DNA of 64,000 nt from JAABRE01 sp964413275 (GTDB lineage: Bacteria > Cyanobacteriota > Cyanobacteriia > Cyanobacteriales > JAABRE01), in the NCBI GenBank assembly GCA_964413275.1, contig CAYPSO010000002.1:1-64000 (forward strand), in the 5' to 3' direction. The position numbers and the translations under genes were made by a program. Numbering within the stretch: the stretch's first letter is position 1; each line of letters begins with the position of its first letter. Below the pieces are notes generated by a model. It was not told the DNA's origin. It ran no database searches and saw nothing but the letters and a program-made list of their open reading frames with translations. Of the stretch, positions 17,748 to 25,671 are shown piece after piece.

Positions 17748-18593
17748 ATGCTAAATCAAATAATTGGCCATATTTTAGCCGGATGTATTGGACTAAGTTT
17801 AGGCTTAATTGGTGGAGGAGGCTCAGTTTTAGCAGTACCCATTTTAGTTTATGTTATGGGTATTGCACCAAAACCAGCCATTGCCATGACTTTATTTATA
17901 GTTGGAGTAGTTAGCCTAATTGGACTAATTCCCCATTGGCAACATGGTAATGTTAATCTTAAAAAAGCTTTTATGTTTGGTTCAGCAACCATGTTAGGAG
18001 CATTTTTAGGCGCAAAAATAGCAACCCTTCCCTTTGTTACAGGTGCAAGACAAATGTTGCTATTTGCCGTGATGATGCTTTTAGCAGCTATTTTTATGAT
18101 TAAAAAGAGTGGTACAACAACAGGAGGAGAAACAGACTTAAATTCTTATCCTCCACCAGTATGTAAATATTGTTGGTTATGGATGTTGACTGAAGGAATC
18201 GGAATCGGTATCTTAACTGGTTTAGTAGGAGTTGGTGGTGGTTTTGCCATCGTACCAGCTTTAGTATTATTGGGAAATACACCAATTAAAGAAGCGATAG
18301 GTACTTCCTTAGTTATTATTGCCATGAATTCCACTGCTGGTTTTGTCGGTTATTTTGGACAAGTAGAATTAAATTTATCTTTAATGCTATCTTTTACCCT
18401 AGTAGCCTCTTTAGGAATATTAGTTGGTGGTTATGTATCTAAATTTGTCCAGGCAAAACAATTACAAAAAGGTTTTGGTTATTTTTTAATCGCCGTCTCT
18501 GCTTTTATTTTATTTCAGCAAAAAGATACTTTCCGCCCTAAAAATGCACCTCAAACCTCTATTTCTCAACAAATAACCAATAATAATAAATAA
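17748..18593 (+). CDS. TauE/SafE family sulfite/organosulfonate exporter
   Basis: About 281 aa with eight predicted membrane helices in two homologous halves. The half-motifs LGLIGGGGSVLAVPILVYVMG (near the N-terminus) and ILTGLVGVGGGFAIVPALVLL (middle) are the paired TauE/SafE signatures. The probable role is export of sulfite or sulfonates across the plasma membrane. The ATG at 17748 (MLNQIIGH) is preferred to the TTG at 17742. Its position after a persulfide dioxygenase-like gene supports a sulfide-oxidation function. Confidence 0.88.
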   Translation: MLNQIIGHILAGCIGLSLGLIGGGGSVLAVPILVYVMGIAPKPAIAMTLFIVGVVSLIGLIPHWQHGNVNLKKAFMFGSATMLGAFLGAKIATLPFVTGARQMLLFAVMMLLAAIFMIKKSGTTTGGETDLNSYPPPVCKYCWLWMLTEGIGIGILTGLVGVGGGFAIVPALVLLGNTPIKEAIGTSLVIIAMNSTAGFVGYFGQVELNLSLMLSFTLVASLGILVGGYVSKFVQAKQLQKGFGYFLIAVSAFILFQQKDTFRPKNAPQTSISQQITNNNK

Positions 18594-18596
18594 CTA

Positions 18597-18722
18597 ACTG
18601 ATGTTACGCAAAATCGAAATAATTGATTTAGTAGTATTCAGTATTCAGTATTCGGCTAATCGCTAACAGCTAATTGCTAATTGCTAACAGCTAATTGCTA
18701 ATACCTTTTGCGTAACGCCAGT
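18597..18722. mobile_element. MITE-like element, family A, copy 1
   Basis: 126 bp bounded by inverted ends ACTGATGTTACGCAAAA and TTTTGCGTAACGCCAGT. Inside are TAGTATTCAG repeats and tandem GCTAATT-type heptamers. A second, inverted copy is at 34367-34478. If the ends are CTG...CAG, TAACTAA flanks both sides, a possible 7-bp target duplication, though the area is low-complexity. No coding capacity. Confidence 0.7.
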
Positions 18723-18742
18723 AACTAACTACGAACCATGAA

Positions 18743-19201
18743 CTAACTATTAACCTTAGATTTTGTGAGATGATGTACTAAAGCTTGTAGTCCTAAACGA
18801 TAACTTTGGCTACCGAAACCACTAATTTGACCAATGGCGATTGGTGCAATAAAGGAATGATGGCGAAAATCCTCACGTTGATAGATATTACTGAGATGAA
18901 CTTCAACTGTCGGAATTTTTACACCAGATAAAGCATCACGAATAGCTACACTGGTATGAGTATAAGCTCCCGCATTAATAACAATGCCATCATATTTACC
19001 TAAAGCCTGATGAATGGCATCAACTAAAGCACCTTCGTGATTAGACTGAAAACAAGAAACTTTAATACCTAAGATATTGCCCTCCTGCGAGAGAAGGGCA
19101 TTAATATCATCTAGGGTTAAAGAACCATAAATATGTGGTTCACGTAGCCCTAATAGGTTCAAATTAGGACCGTGCAGAACTAGAATATTTAATTTATGCA
19201 C
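18743..19201 (-). CDS. aroQ: 3-dehydroquinate dehydratase, type II
   Basis: 152 aa dodecameric shikimate-pathway enzyme converting 3-dehydroquinate to 3-dehydroshikimate. Family motifs are LHGPNLNLLGLREPHIYG (N-terminus with the active-site loop), SNHEGALVDAIH, NAGAYTHTSVAIRDAL, VHLSNIYQRE with the catalytic His, and RHHSF. The start ATG at 19201 gives the canonical N-terminus. A small conserved gene (19229-19369) lies 27 bp upstream and is probably co-transcribed. Confidence 0.97.
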   Translation of the reverse strand: MHKLNILVLHGPNLNLLGLREPHIYGSLTLDDINALLSQEGNILGIKVSCFQSNHEGALVDAIHQALGKYDGIVINAGAYTHTSVAIRDALSGVKIPTVEVHLSNIYQREDFRHHSFIAPIAIGQISGFGSQSYRLGLQALVHHLTKSKVNS

Positions 19202-19228
19202 TTAAGTCACACAGTATATAAACTAATA

Positions 19229-19369
19229 CTAATAGCGGCGGCGTTGTCCATCGTTAACGGGGATAGGAATCAATTCAGGTTCTGGTTCAGCTTCCGGGCC
19301 AAACAAAGCCTCAATAATATTATCTGCCCATTCTTTGATTTTTTCCAACACTTTATCCAAATAAGTCAT
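19229..19369 (-). CDS. Conserved 46-aa cyanobacterial protein
   Basis: An ATG at 19369 opens a 46-codon frame: MTYLDKVLEKIKEWADNIIE, then ALFGPEAEPEPELIPIPV and a basic tail DGQRRRY. The amphipathic helix, the GPEAEPEPE acidic/proline motif and the terminal RRRY recall a short hypothetical protein I believe is conserved in cyanobacteria. It sits 27 bp upstream of aroQ in the same direction. Function is unknown. Confidence 0.7.
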   Translation of the reverse strand: MTYLDKVLEKIKEWADNIIEALFGPEAEPEPELIPIPVNDGQRRRY

Positions 19370-19552
19370 TTAATAGACCGCTCCTGTTAAATATTTGAGC
19401 CTCTGTATAGTTTGTCAGAATTAATCACTAAAAATAAACTACTTCAATGTAGAAACAGATTATTTTTTAGTTTTGAATCTGACTAAAAAATAAAATTTGT
19501 TTACTTATATTAAGATTAACACAATTTTTTCTTAAAGTTCCACAACATTTTC

Positions 19553-20818
19553 CTATTTCTGATATATTTTACTTTTATTTAATTTTCTCCGCAGTTGATC
19601 GAGAGCATTACAAACGCTGAAGTATTGTATCTGAGTACGTTCTCTTTCTTTTCCTAAAGTATAAGAAAATGCTTCAACACTGCCATCTGGTGCAGCTAAA
19701 CCAATATAAACTAAACCCACTGGTTTTAAATCATTACCTCCGCCAGGCCCGGCAATTCCAGTAATACTAATTCCCCAACTACTCCATAATTTTTGTTGCA
19801 CTCCCACCGCCATTTCTTTAGCAACGGTTTCACTAACTGCGCCAAATTCTTCTATACACTCTTGATCGACATTTAACATACAAATCTTTACTTGATTGGA
19901 GTAAGCAATCACTCCGCCCATAAAATAATCTGAACTTCCGGGAATTTCTGTAATCATTGCCCCTAAACCACCACCAGTGCAAGATTCAGCCACAGCTAAA
20001 GTTTCTCCTGCCTTACGAAGTAACTCACCGACAACAGAAGCTAAGGTATCATTATCACTACCAAAATAATCTAAACCTGCTATTTCTTGTATTTCCTTTG
20101 CTACAGGATTAATTAAAGCCATAGCCTCAGTCTCATTGCCGGCTTTAGCAGAAATCCTTAATCTGACTTCTCCTTGGGAAGCGTAGGGAGCAACTGTAGG
20201 ATTAGTTAAATCAAAAAGATGATTAACCTTTTCGGCTAAATTAGACTCACCTATACCACGAAATCTTAAGGTTTTACTATAAATGATTGATTTGCCCCAA
20301 CCCTGACTTTTCAGGTAAGGAATGGCTGTTTCTTGCCACATTCGTTGCATTTCTGAAGGTACACCGGGGAAAGTAAGAATAGTTAAATTAGGACGAGGTT
20401 GCCAAATTATACCCGGTGCTGTTCCCGATGGATTAGGTAAAATATCGGCAGATTCAGGAATTAAGGCTTGTTTGTGATTACTAGGAGTCATAACACGCCC
20501 CCTACTGGCAAATTTTGCCTTAATATCAGCAATAATTTCTGATTTTTCGATTAAAGGAGTATTAAAATATTGGGCAATAGTTTCTGTGGTTAAATCGTCA
20601 GGAGTCGGCCCAAGTCCACCAGTAAAAATTAAAATAGAAGAACGTTTAATTGCTATATCTATAATTGCTTGTAAACGTTCAACATTATCACCAACAACAG
20701 TTTGAAAAAAATGGGGAATGCCTAATTTAGCCAATTCTAAGGCCAAATAATTGGCATTTGTATTGATAATATCCCCTAATAATAATTCTGTACCAACACA
20801 AATTATCTCTGCACTCAT
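19553..20818 (-). CDS. cinA: CinA family protein (nicotinamide-nucleotide amidohydrolase)
   Basis: 421 aa with two domains. Residues 1-170 are the MoCF/COG1058 ADP-ribose-pyrophosphatase-like domain (LLLGDIINTNANYLA, FTGGLGPTPDDLT). Residues about 260-415 are the CinA/PncC deamidase domain (AESCTGGGLGAMITEIPGSS, SNQVKICML, GIAGPGGG). The family processes NMN and damaged pyridine nucleotides and is historically linked with competence. Its ATG overlaps the stop of the upstream transferase gene by 4 bp, so translation is coupled. Confidence 0.95.
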   Translation of the reverse strand: MSAEIICVGTELLLGDIINTNANYLALELAKLGIPHFFQTVVGDNVERLQAIIDIAIKRSSILIFTGGLGPTPDDLTTETIAQYFNTPLIEKSEIIADIKAKFASRGRVMTPSNHKQALIPESADILPNPSGTAPGIIWQPRPNLTILTFPGVPSEMQRMWQETAIPYLKSQGWGKSIIYSKTLRFRGIGESNLAEKVNHLFDLTNPTVAPYASQGEVRLRISAKAGNETEAMALINPVAKEIQEIAGLDYFGSDNDTLASVVGELLRKAGETLAVAESCTGGGLGAMITEIPGSSDYFMGGVIAYSNQVKICMLNVDQECIEEFGAVSETVAKEMAVGVQQKLWSSWGISITGIAGPGGGNDLKPVGLVYIGLAAPDGSVEAFSYTLGKERERTQIQYFSVCNALDQLRRKLNKSKIYQK

Positions 20819-21894
20819 TTATCTTTCATTTTCATTTGATTTTCTAACATTCTCAAGCGCGCATTACGCCAAGCTTGCCAACCGATATAACATAATAATA
20901 AAGTTGCACCCAAAGCATAACCCCAACCACTGGGAATACCAGAAAAACCTAGAGCTAAACTACCTACCCAAAGAGTAAGAGCATAAATAAATAAAACAGT
21001 TAAGCGATGGGAAAGTCCTGCTTTGAGTAAACGGTGATGCAAATGACTTTTATCCGCAGTAAAAGGCGATTTTCCATCTTTAACACGGGAAATAATTACG
21101 GCTGACATATCGACAATGGGTACAGCTAAAATCAAATAGGGCATTACCACTGCGGTTATTGCGGTGGTTTTTACTAAGCCAATTACGGCAATACCGGCAA
21201 GGGTAAAACCCATAAAATACGAGCCGCCATCACCCATAAAAATTTCCGCCGGATTAAAGTTATAGCGTAAAAATCCTAAAGCTCCCCCTGCTAATGACGC
21301 AGCAATCAAGGCAGCCGTTAGTTGATCCATAAATAGGGTGACAATTAGCATGACTACCGCAGCAATACCGGAAACTCCTGCGGCTAAACCATCTAAGCCA
21401 TCAATCCAGTTGATAGCATTGGCCATACCCACTAACCAGATAACTGTTACGGGTAAACTTAACCAGCCCACATGAATTAAACCATCAAGGGGTATAGAAA
21501 GAAAATCAATTCTCACTCCCATAAACCAACTCATTGTCGCTACCATAAGCTGCATAATTAAGCGAGAAAGAGGGGTTAAATTCAGAAAGTCATCGGCTAA
21601 TCCAATTAAAAAGAAGGCAGAGCCTCCTACGGCAACTCCTAAAACTTCCCATTCTTTCTGGGCAGGTAATCTCTCGAAACCATATAAAGCCCAAACTACC
21701 AGTAGGGCAGTTACAGTACCAATAAAGATAGAAACTCCACCAAGACGCACCATTGGGCGTTGATGAACTTTTCTTTCATTGGGGCGATCAACATAACCGC
21801 TTTTAAGTCCAAAGTTTTTGACAACGGGTGTACTCCATAAAACTATATTCATGGAGAGAAGAAAGGCAACGAGATGATAAAGTTCACCGTGCAT
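20815..21894 (-). CDS. MraY/WecA/TagO-family polyprenyl-phosphate sugar-1-phosphate transferase
   Basis: 359 aa with about ten to eleven membrane helices. The catalytic motifs are GLADDFLNLTP (DD pair), NAINWIDGLDGLAAG, MGDGGSYFMGF and KSHLHHRLLKAG. The HLHHRL ending is WecA/TagO-like rather than MraY. It would transfer a HexNAc-1-phosphate from UDP-sugar to undecaprenyl phosphate, starting O-antigen or exopolysaccharide lipid intermediates. It overlaps cinA by 4 bp. Confidence 0.9.
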   Translation of the reverse strand: MHGELYHLVAFLLSMNIVLWSTPVVKNFGLKSGYVDRPNERKVHQRPMVRLGGVSIFIGTVTALLVVWALYGFERLPAQKEWEVLGVAVGGSAFFLIGLADDFLNLTPLSRLIMQLMVATMSWFMGVRIDFLSIPLDGLIHVGWLSLPVTVIWLVGMANAINWIDGLDGLAAGVSGIAAVVMLIVTLFMDQLTAALIAASLAGGALGFLRYNFNPAEIFMGDGGSYFMGFTLAGIAVIGLVKTTAITAVVMPYLILAVPIVDMSAVIISRVKDGKSPFTADKSHLHHRLLKAGLSHRLTVLFIYALTLWVGSLALGFSGIPSGWGYALGATLLLCYIGWQAWRNARLRMLENQMKMKDK

Positions 21895-22219
21895 GGGAAT
21901 TCATTACAGACAGCCATTAATACTAATGTTCACAATCTACCACAAATTAAACTCTATGTTATGAAGACCTTTAGAGTTTTGGGAGATGTAATAGTAGTGT
22001 GGAGGAAATTGCTCAAAAATAATATTTAATTATTTAATTTACTTTTTTAGAAAAATATAAATTTATATGCTTGAATATATGCCTTGCAACAACTTTTATG
22101 AAGTTAGTGTAAAGTTAACACCTTTTTTGTAAAGATTCAGTAAAGTTGGGACATTTTAGTTGAAAAAAAAATCAGTAAAAGTATATTCAATAGAGAATAC
22201 TTAAGTAGGGCTTTATTCT
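21895..22219. other. Divergent intergenic promoter region
   Basis: 325 bp between two divergent genes. It is AT-rich, with GTGTAAAGTTAACACC (about 22107-22122), a short imperfect palindrome. No coding signal is seen. It presumably carries promoters for both directions. Confidence 0.4.
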
Positions 22220-22882
22220 ATGAAGAATATTTTCAAAGTTTTTCAAAAAACATCTGTGGCCATTTCAGTCATACTTGTTTTAGGCACAGCTTCCACAGTT
22301 AAAGCAGCAGATTTCGATTTCTTTGGTAATTTCACCAATGATAATGATATTTTCCGCTTTGACTTTACCGTTGGTGCGGATAGTGATATTACCATTTTTT
22401 CTTCAAGTTGGGATGATGGAGGTTTAGACCCAATTTTAGCGATTTGGGATAGTGCTGGTAACTTAATTGCCGAACAAGATGATGGACAGCTTACTGGATC
22501 GGAAACGTCCAATGGGGTATCTTATGATTATGATATTTGGGATTCCTACTATACTGAATTTCTCACCGCAGGTAGTTATACAGCGACTATAGGCCAATAT
22601 AACAATTTTGCTAATGGTACTAACTTAAGTGATGGCTTTCGCTATGATGGTGCTGGTAATGAGAATTTTACTTCTGCATTTGGATGTAGCAATGGGCAAT
22701 TTTGTGGTGTTTTTACTGACAATGATAATAGAACAAGTGAATATGCCTTCCACATCTTAAATGTTGATGATGCAGTTGTTGTCGATCCCGATCCTAATAG
22801 CATACCTGAGCCTGCTTCTTTACTCGGTTTATTAACCGTTGGTTCTTTTGGAACATTCTTAAAACGTAAGCGTAAAGCTTGA
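22220..22882 (+). CDS. PEP-CTERM sorting-domain protein
   Basis: 220 aa secreted protein. The signal peptide (about 1-30, hydrophobic VAISVILVLGTASTVKA) ends at A-A-D. The core has an acidic beta-sandwich-like domain (DNDIFRFDFTVGADSDITIF, DPILAIWDSAGNLIAEQDDG), resembling the pre-peptidase C-terminal/DVUA0089-type domain of extracellular proteins. Residues 194-220 are a PEP-CTERM tail: IPEPASLLGLLTVG hydrophobic helix, then KRKRKA. Such tails are processed by an exosortase, which is not in this window. A strong ribosome-binding site is not obvious. Confidence 0.9.
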   Translation: MKNIFKVFQKTSVAISVILVLGTASTVKAADFDFFGNFTNDNDIFRFDFTVGADSDITIFSSSWDDGGLDPILAIWDSAGNLIAEQDDGQLTGSETSNGVSYDYDIWDSYYTEFLTAGSYTATIGQYNNFANGTNLSDGFRYDGAGNENFTSAFGCSNGQFCGVFTDNDNRTSEYAFHILNVDDAVVVDPDPNSIPEPASLLGLLTVGSFGTFLKRKRKA

Positions 22883-22891
22883 ATTTTAAAC

Positions 22892-22929
22892 AAAAAAATG
22901 AGATAACAGCTAAGTTAAAGCGTTATCTC
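22892..22929 (-). terminator. Terminator-like hairpin
   Basis: GAGATAAC / GTTATCTC stem (22900-22907 with 22922-22929) plus an inner GCT/AGC pair. On the minus strand it is followed by A and seven Ts (22892-22898). It lies just past the PEP-CTERM gene and fits best as a terminator for leftward transcripts, though it may be bidirectional. Confidence 0.55.
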
Positions 22930-23006
22930 AACAACTTCACTTGTAACTATTTTATCTAAGACGTTAAGAACATTGGGGAGCAATGGTAAAAGAATCGATC
23001 AGACGA

Positions 23007-23075
23007 TTACTTAATGCCATCATCATTGATAACTGCAATTCCCCTTTGTTCTAAATTTTGCCGCTTTCTGGACAT
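23007..23075 (-). pseudogene. Micro-ORF or relic, possibly frameshifted
   Basis: A minus-strand frame from ATG 23075 reads MSRKRQNLEQRGIAVINDDG, then ends after IK. A one-base shift continues as ALSNRLIDSFTIAPQCS before a stop near 22970. The N-terminus looks like a real small protein, but I cannot name a family. Low confidence. Confidence 0.25.
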
Positions 23076-23176
23076 TTGGAGTAAATTGTATATTTTTTTA
23101 CAAAAATCCTTATGGTGGGTTACGGCGTCTCTTTATAATTCTGGTTTATTTTAAATGTTTTTTACTAAGCTTATTA

Positions 23177-23662
23177 TTAAATTCTATAAAAATCAATCCA
23201 ATTAATTTTAATTTCAGTTATTTCATTAAGAAATAAACAATCAGGTAATTCTATTTCATAATATCCACCATTTAGTAGATATTTATTATCTATTAAATTA
23301 TTATTGGCATCATAGGCTTTTATTTCTAAATCTGAGAGATTCATGGCTATTTCTCCATTGGAAACGGTAAAACCTTCTAATCCTTGAAGATGAAGACGTA
23401 CAATTGCTTTTTCTGGCCAGTTTCCTTCAATTATTTTAATTGTTCCAGTACCTATGCCATGCTCACTTGATATATCAATAATTACTTTATCTTGATTATT
23501 AATAATTTCAATTTTATTTAATAACCCGTGAGAACTTTCTTCTTGATAAAAAACTTTAAATTGAGGATTGATTTGGCTTTCTAATGGGAAAAATTGAGCG
23601 ATCGCAACCTGATTTTTTATAAAAAAACTGATAATAATTGTAATAAATATTATATTTTTCAT
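23177..23662 (-). CDS. Secreted hypothetical protein (161 aa)
   Basis: Family not recognised. An N-terminal signal peptide is clear (MKNIIFITIIISFFIKNQVAIA, cleavage near residue 22). The mature part is beta-rich, with IKIIEGNWPEKAIVRLHLQG and LEGFTVSNGEIAMNLSDLEI, and ends with a short aromatic tail. It is likely periplasmic or outer-surface. The gene is isolated, with a terminator-like hairpin about 250 bp downstream and a P-loop gene relic upstream. Confidence 0.7.
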   Translation of the reverse strand: MKNIIFITIIISFFIKNQVAIAQFFPLESQINPQFKVFYQEESSHGLLNKIEIINNQDKVIIDISSEHGIGTGTIKIIEGNWPEKAIVRLHLQGLEGFTVSNGEIAMNLSDLEIKAYDANNNLIDNKYLLNGGYYEIELPDCLFLNEITEIKINWIDFYRI

Positions 23663-23714
23663 AGAAATATTGCAACCTCAAAAAATCACCAAAATTATTG
23701 GACTTTAGCCCTAA

Positions 23715-23993
23715 AGAAAAGAACTAAAGGCCAATTTGAGCAAACTCTAATTTCTTGCCATCTCCAACAATTAGGCTCTTTTAGCTCTACCTTATAGTCA
23801 TGTTTTATAGTATATTCATTAAATCCTATTTTTAGTCATATTTGCAAGGATTGTTTCCCACTTGACTATAAAAATATGCTTCAGTTTCGCAAACAACTCC
23901 TGTTTCTCCAGCTAATCAACTTAGTTGCGTGTAGTTTTTGCCACAACTGGGTAATCCTCCCATTAAGTAAACAATCTTCTCGCTCAATAGAAT
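23715..23993 (-). pseudogene. Relic of a P-loop ATPase/kinase gene
   Basis: On the minus strand, about 23990-23840 reads IVYLMGGLPSCGKNYTQLS, then TGA, then LAGETGVVCETEAYFYSQVG and NNPCKYD with a stop. GGLPSCGKxY is a Walker A motif. A second piece (about 23796-23720, another frame) reads YKVELKEPNCWRWQEIRV, like the C-terminal end of the same zeta-toxin/polynucleotide-kinase-like AAA family (YEVELKEPxxxWWQEIRVL). The middle is lost. A nonsense codon, internal deletion and frameshift mark it as dead. Confidence 0.65.
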
Positions 23994-24063
23994 AAGATTA
24001 TCCTATTGGGAATAGGGTTATAAAAAAATACATTTACTTGTAAAAAATAAGGAGTATTAGAAT

Positions 24064-25590
24064 ATGAAAGATTGGACAAATGAGTATATTATGGACACTA
24101 ATTATACTTGTCAATTTTTTCCAGAATTAAATCCTTCTTTAATGTCTTTTGTGTTGTTAGAGAAAGGATTTTATCCTCCCTCTCTGAAAAAATTTAACTA
24201 TTGTCAATTAGGATGTGGCAATGGATTTAGTGCTAATATCTTAGCTGCGGCTAATCCTAAAGGTGAATTTTGGGGTATTGATTTTAATCCTTCTCAAATT
24301 GCTCAGGCCAAATTATTAGCTAATGATGCTCAATCAGAAAATATTCATTTATTGAATTGTAGTTTTGAGGAGTTTTTAGATATTGAAACACCCCAATTTG
24401 ATTTCATGGTTTTGCATGAGGTTTATTCGTACATTGGTAACGAAAATCGCCATCTTCTTCTGGAATTATTGAGACGCAAATTAAAGGTAGGTGGAGTAGT
24501 TTATGTTAATTACAACACTTTACCGGGTTTATCTTCAATTCTACCTCTTCGGGATTTAATATTTGAATATGCACAACAGACATTTGGTACAAGGCTTACT
24601 CGTATTGAAAAAGCTATAGCATTTGTTGATAAATTACAGCAAATGAAGCCTTTATATTTTTTAAAAAATCCTGATATAATTCAAAAAATTGAAGAAATCA
24701 AACATAGGTCTCTTACTGATGTAGCTGATGAATATTTTGGCCGAGACTGGTATTCTTTTTATCATTTTCAGGTAGTTGAAGAGTTGGCTAAAGCAAAATT
24801 AAGTTTTGTAAGTTCTGCTGATTTAAAAGATCCTTTTAATAATCTTAGTTTAAAAGAAGAACAGTTAAAATTTCTGGCAGAAATAGCAAATTTACCAATT
24901 TATGAAACAGTGCGAGATTATTTTTTAAATCGTCCTTTTCGTCGAGATATTTTTATTAAAGGACCCATAAAATTAACTATAGAACAACAATCTCAATTAC
25001 TAAGTAATTTGAAATTTGCTTTAATGGTAGATCCCCAGCATATAAAGTATGAATTAAAATTAGGAACGGCAAAAATCACACTAAAACCAGAAATTTATAA
25101 TCCTCTCATAAATGCTTTAGTTAATAAATTTTGTAATATATCAGAATTAATGGAAAAAAGTTCTTCAACGACTAACACTTTTGTTGAAGTCTTACAAGCT
25201 CTAAAAATCTTGGTTTCTAATGGTTCTGTGATGCCAATTTTATCGGATCGGAAATTTGATATATTACCAGAAAGTAGTATTAAATTTAATTCTGCTGTTT
25301 TTAAACAAGTTCAATTTGGGGGAAATTTACAAGCATTAGCATCTCCAGTAATTGGTAGTGGTTTTCCAGTGGAACGACTAGAACAATTATTTTTTGTAGC
25401 CTATCAACAAAAGTTAGAACCTGTTTCTTTTGCTTGGGAGATTATGGAAAATTGGGGATACAAATTTAAAAAAGAAGGAGAAATTATTCAAGCTCCCGAA
25501 GACAATAAAGCCCAATTAGAGGAACGGGTACAATGGTTTTTGAAATTTCGTTTGCCTTTATTTAAGAAGTTATTGGGAATTACTAATTAA
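24064..25590 (+). CDS. Class I SAM-dependent methyltransferase with regulatory domain
   Basis: 508 aa. Residues 40-160 are a Rossmann methyltransferase: motif I YCQLGCGNGFSANILAA (about 46-62), GIDFNPSQIAQAK, FDFMVLHEVYSYI and a VGGVVYVNYNTLPG strand. From about residue 210 a methyltransferase regulatory domain (MethyTransf_Reg type) follows, with no transmembrane segment. Substrate unknown; homologues lie near polysaccharide and S-layer-type genes. The second Met (residue 10) is an alternative start; ATG 24064 has AAGGAG about 10 bp upstream. Confidence 0.88.
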   Translation: MKDWTNEYIMDTNYTCQFFPELNPSLMSFVLLEKGFYPPSLKKFNYCQLGCGNGFSANILAAANPKGEFWGIDFNPSQIAQAKLLANDAQSENIHLLNCSFEEFLDIETPQFDFMVLHEVYSYIGNENRHLLLELLRRKLKVGGVVYVNYNTLPGLSSILPLRDLIFEYAQQTFGTRLTRIEKAIAFVDKLQQMKPLYFLKNPDIIQKIEEIKHRSLTDVADEYFGRDWYSFYHFQVVEELAKAKLSFVSSADLKDPFNNLSLKEEQLKFLAEIANLPIYETVRDYFLNRPFRRDIFIKGPIKLTIEQQSQLLSNLKFALMVDPQHIKYELKLGTAKITLKPEIYNPLINALVNKFCNISELMEKSSSTTNTFVEVLQALKILVSNGSVMPILSDRKFDILPESSIKFNSAVFKQVQFGGNLQALASPVIGSGFPVERLEQLFFVAYQQKLEPVSFAWEIMENWGYKFKKEGEIIQAPEDNKAQLEERVQWFLKFRLPLFKKLLGITN

Positions 25591-25594
25591 CAAT

Positions 25595-25626
25595 AAAAAA
25601 GAGAGATACTAATAGTAGTATCTCTC
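25595..25626 (-). terminator. Rho-independent terminator
   Basis: Perfect 11-bp stem GAGAGATACTA / TAGTATCTCTC with a 4-nt loop (25601-25626), followed on the minus strand by six Ts. It lies 46 bp past the stop of the 941-aa surface-protein gene and about 10 bp past the convergent methyltransferase gene. Confidence 0.85.
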
Positions 25627-25671
25627 AATATGAATCTACAATTCAACAATTACAATTTCATCCAACTAAGA

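Noticed and set aside
18640..18712. Possible CRISPR-like array from repeated GCTAATT units
   Set aside because: Units are 7-bp tandem heptamers without spacers, lying inside a MITE-like element.
19196..19390. 64-aa plus-strand frame between aroQ and cinA
   Set aside because: It is antisense to the better-supported 46-aa minus-strand gene.
22642..22893. Minus-strand frame opposite the PEP-CTERM gene
   Set aside because: Shadow of a gene with clear signal peptide and sorting tail.
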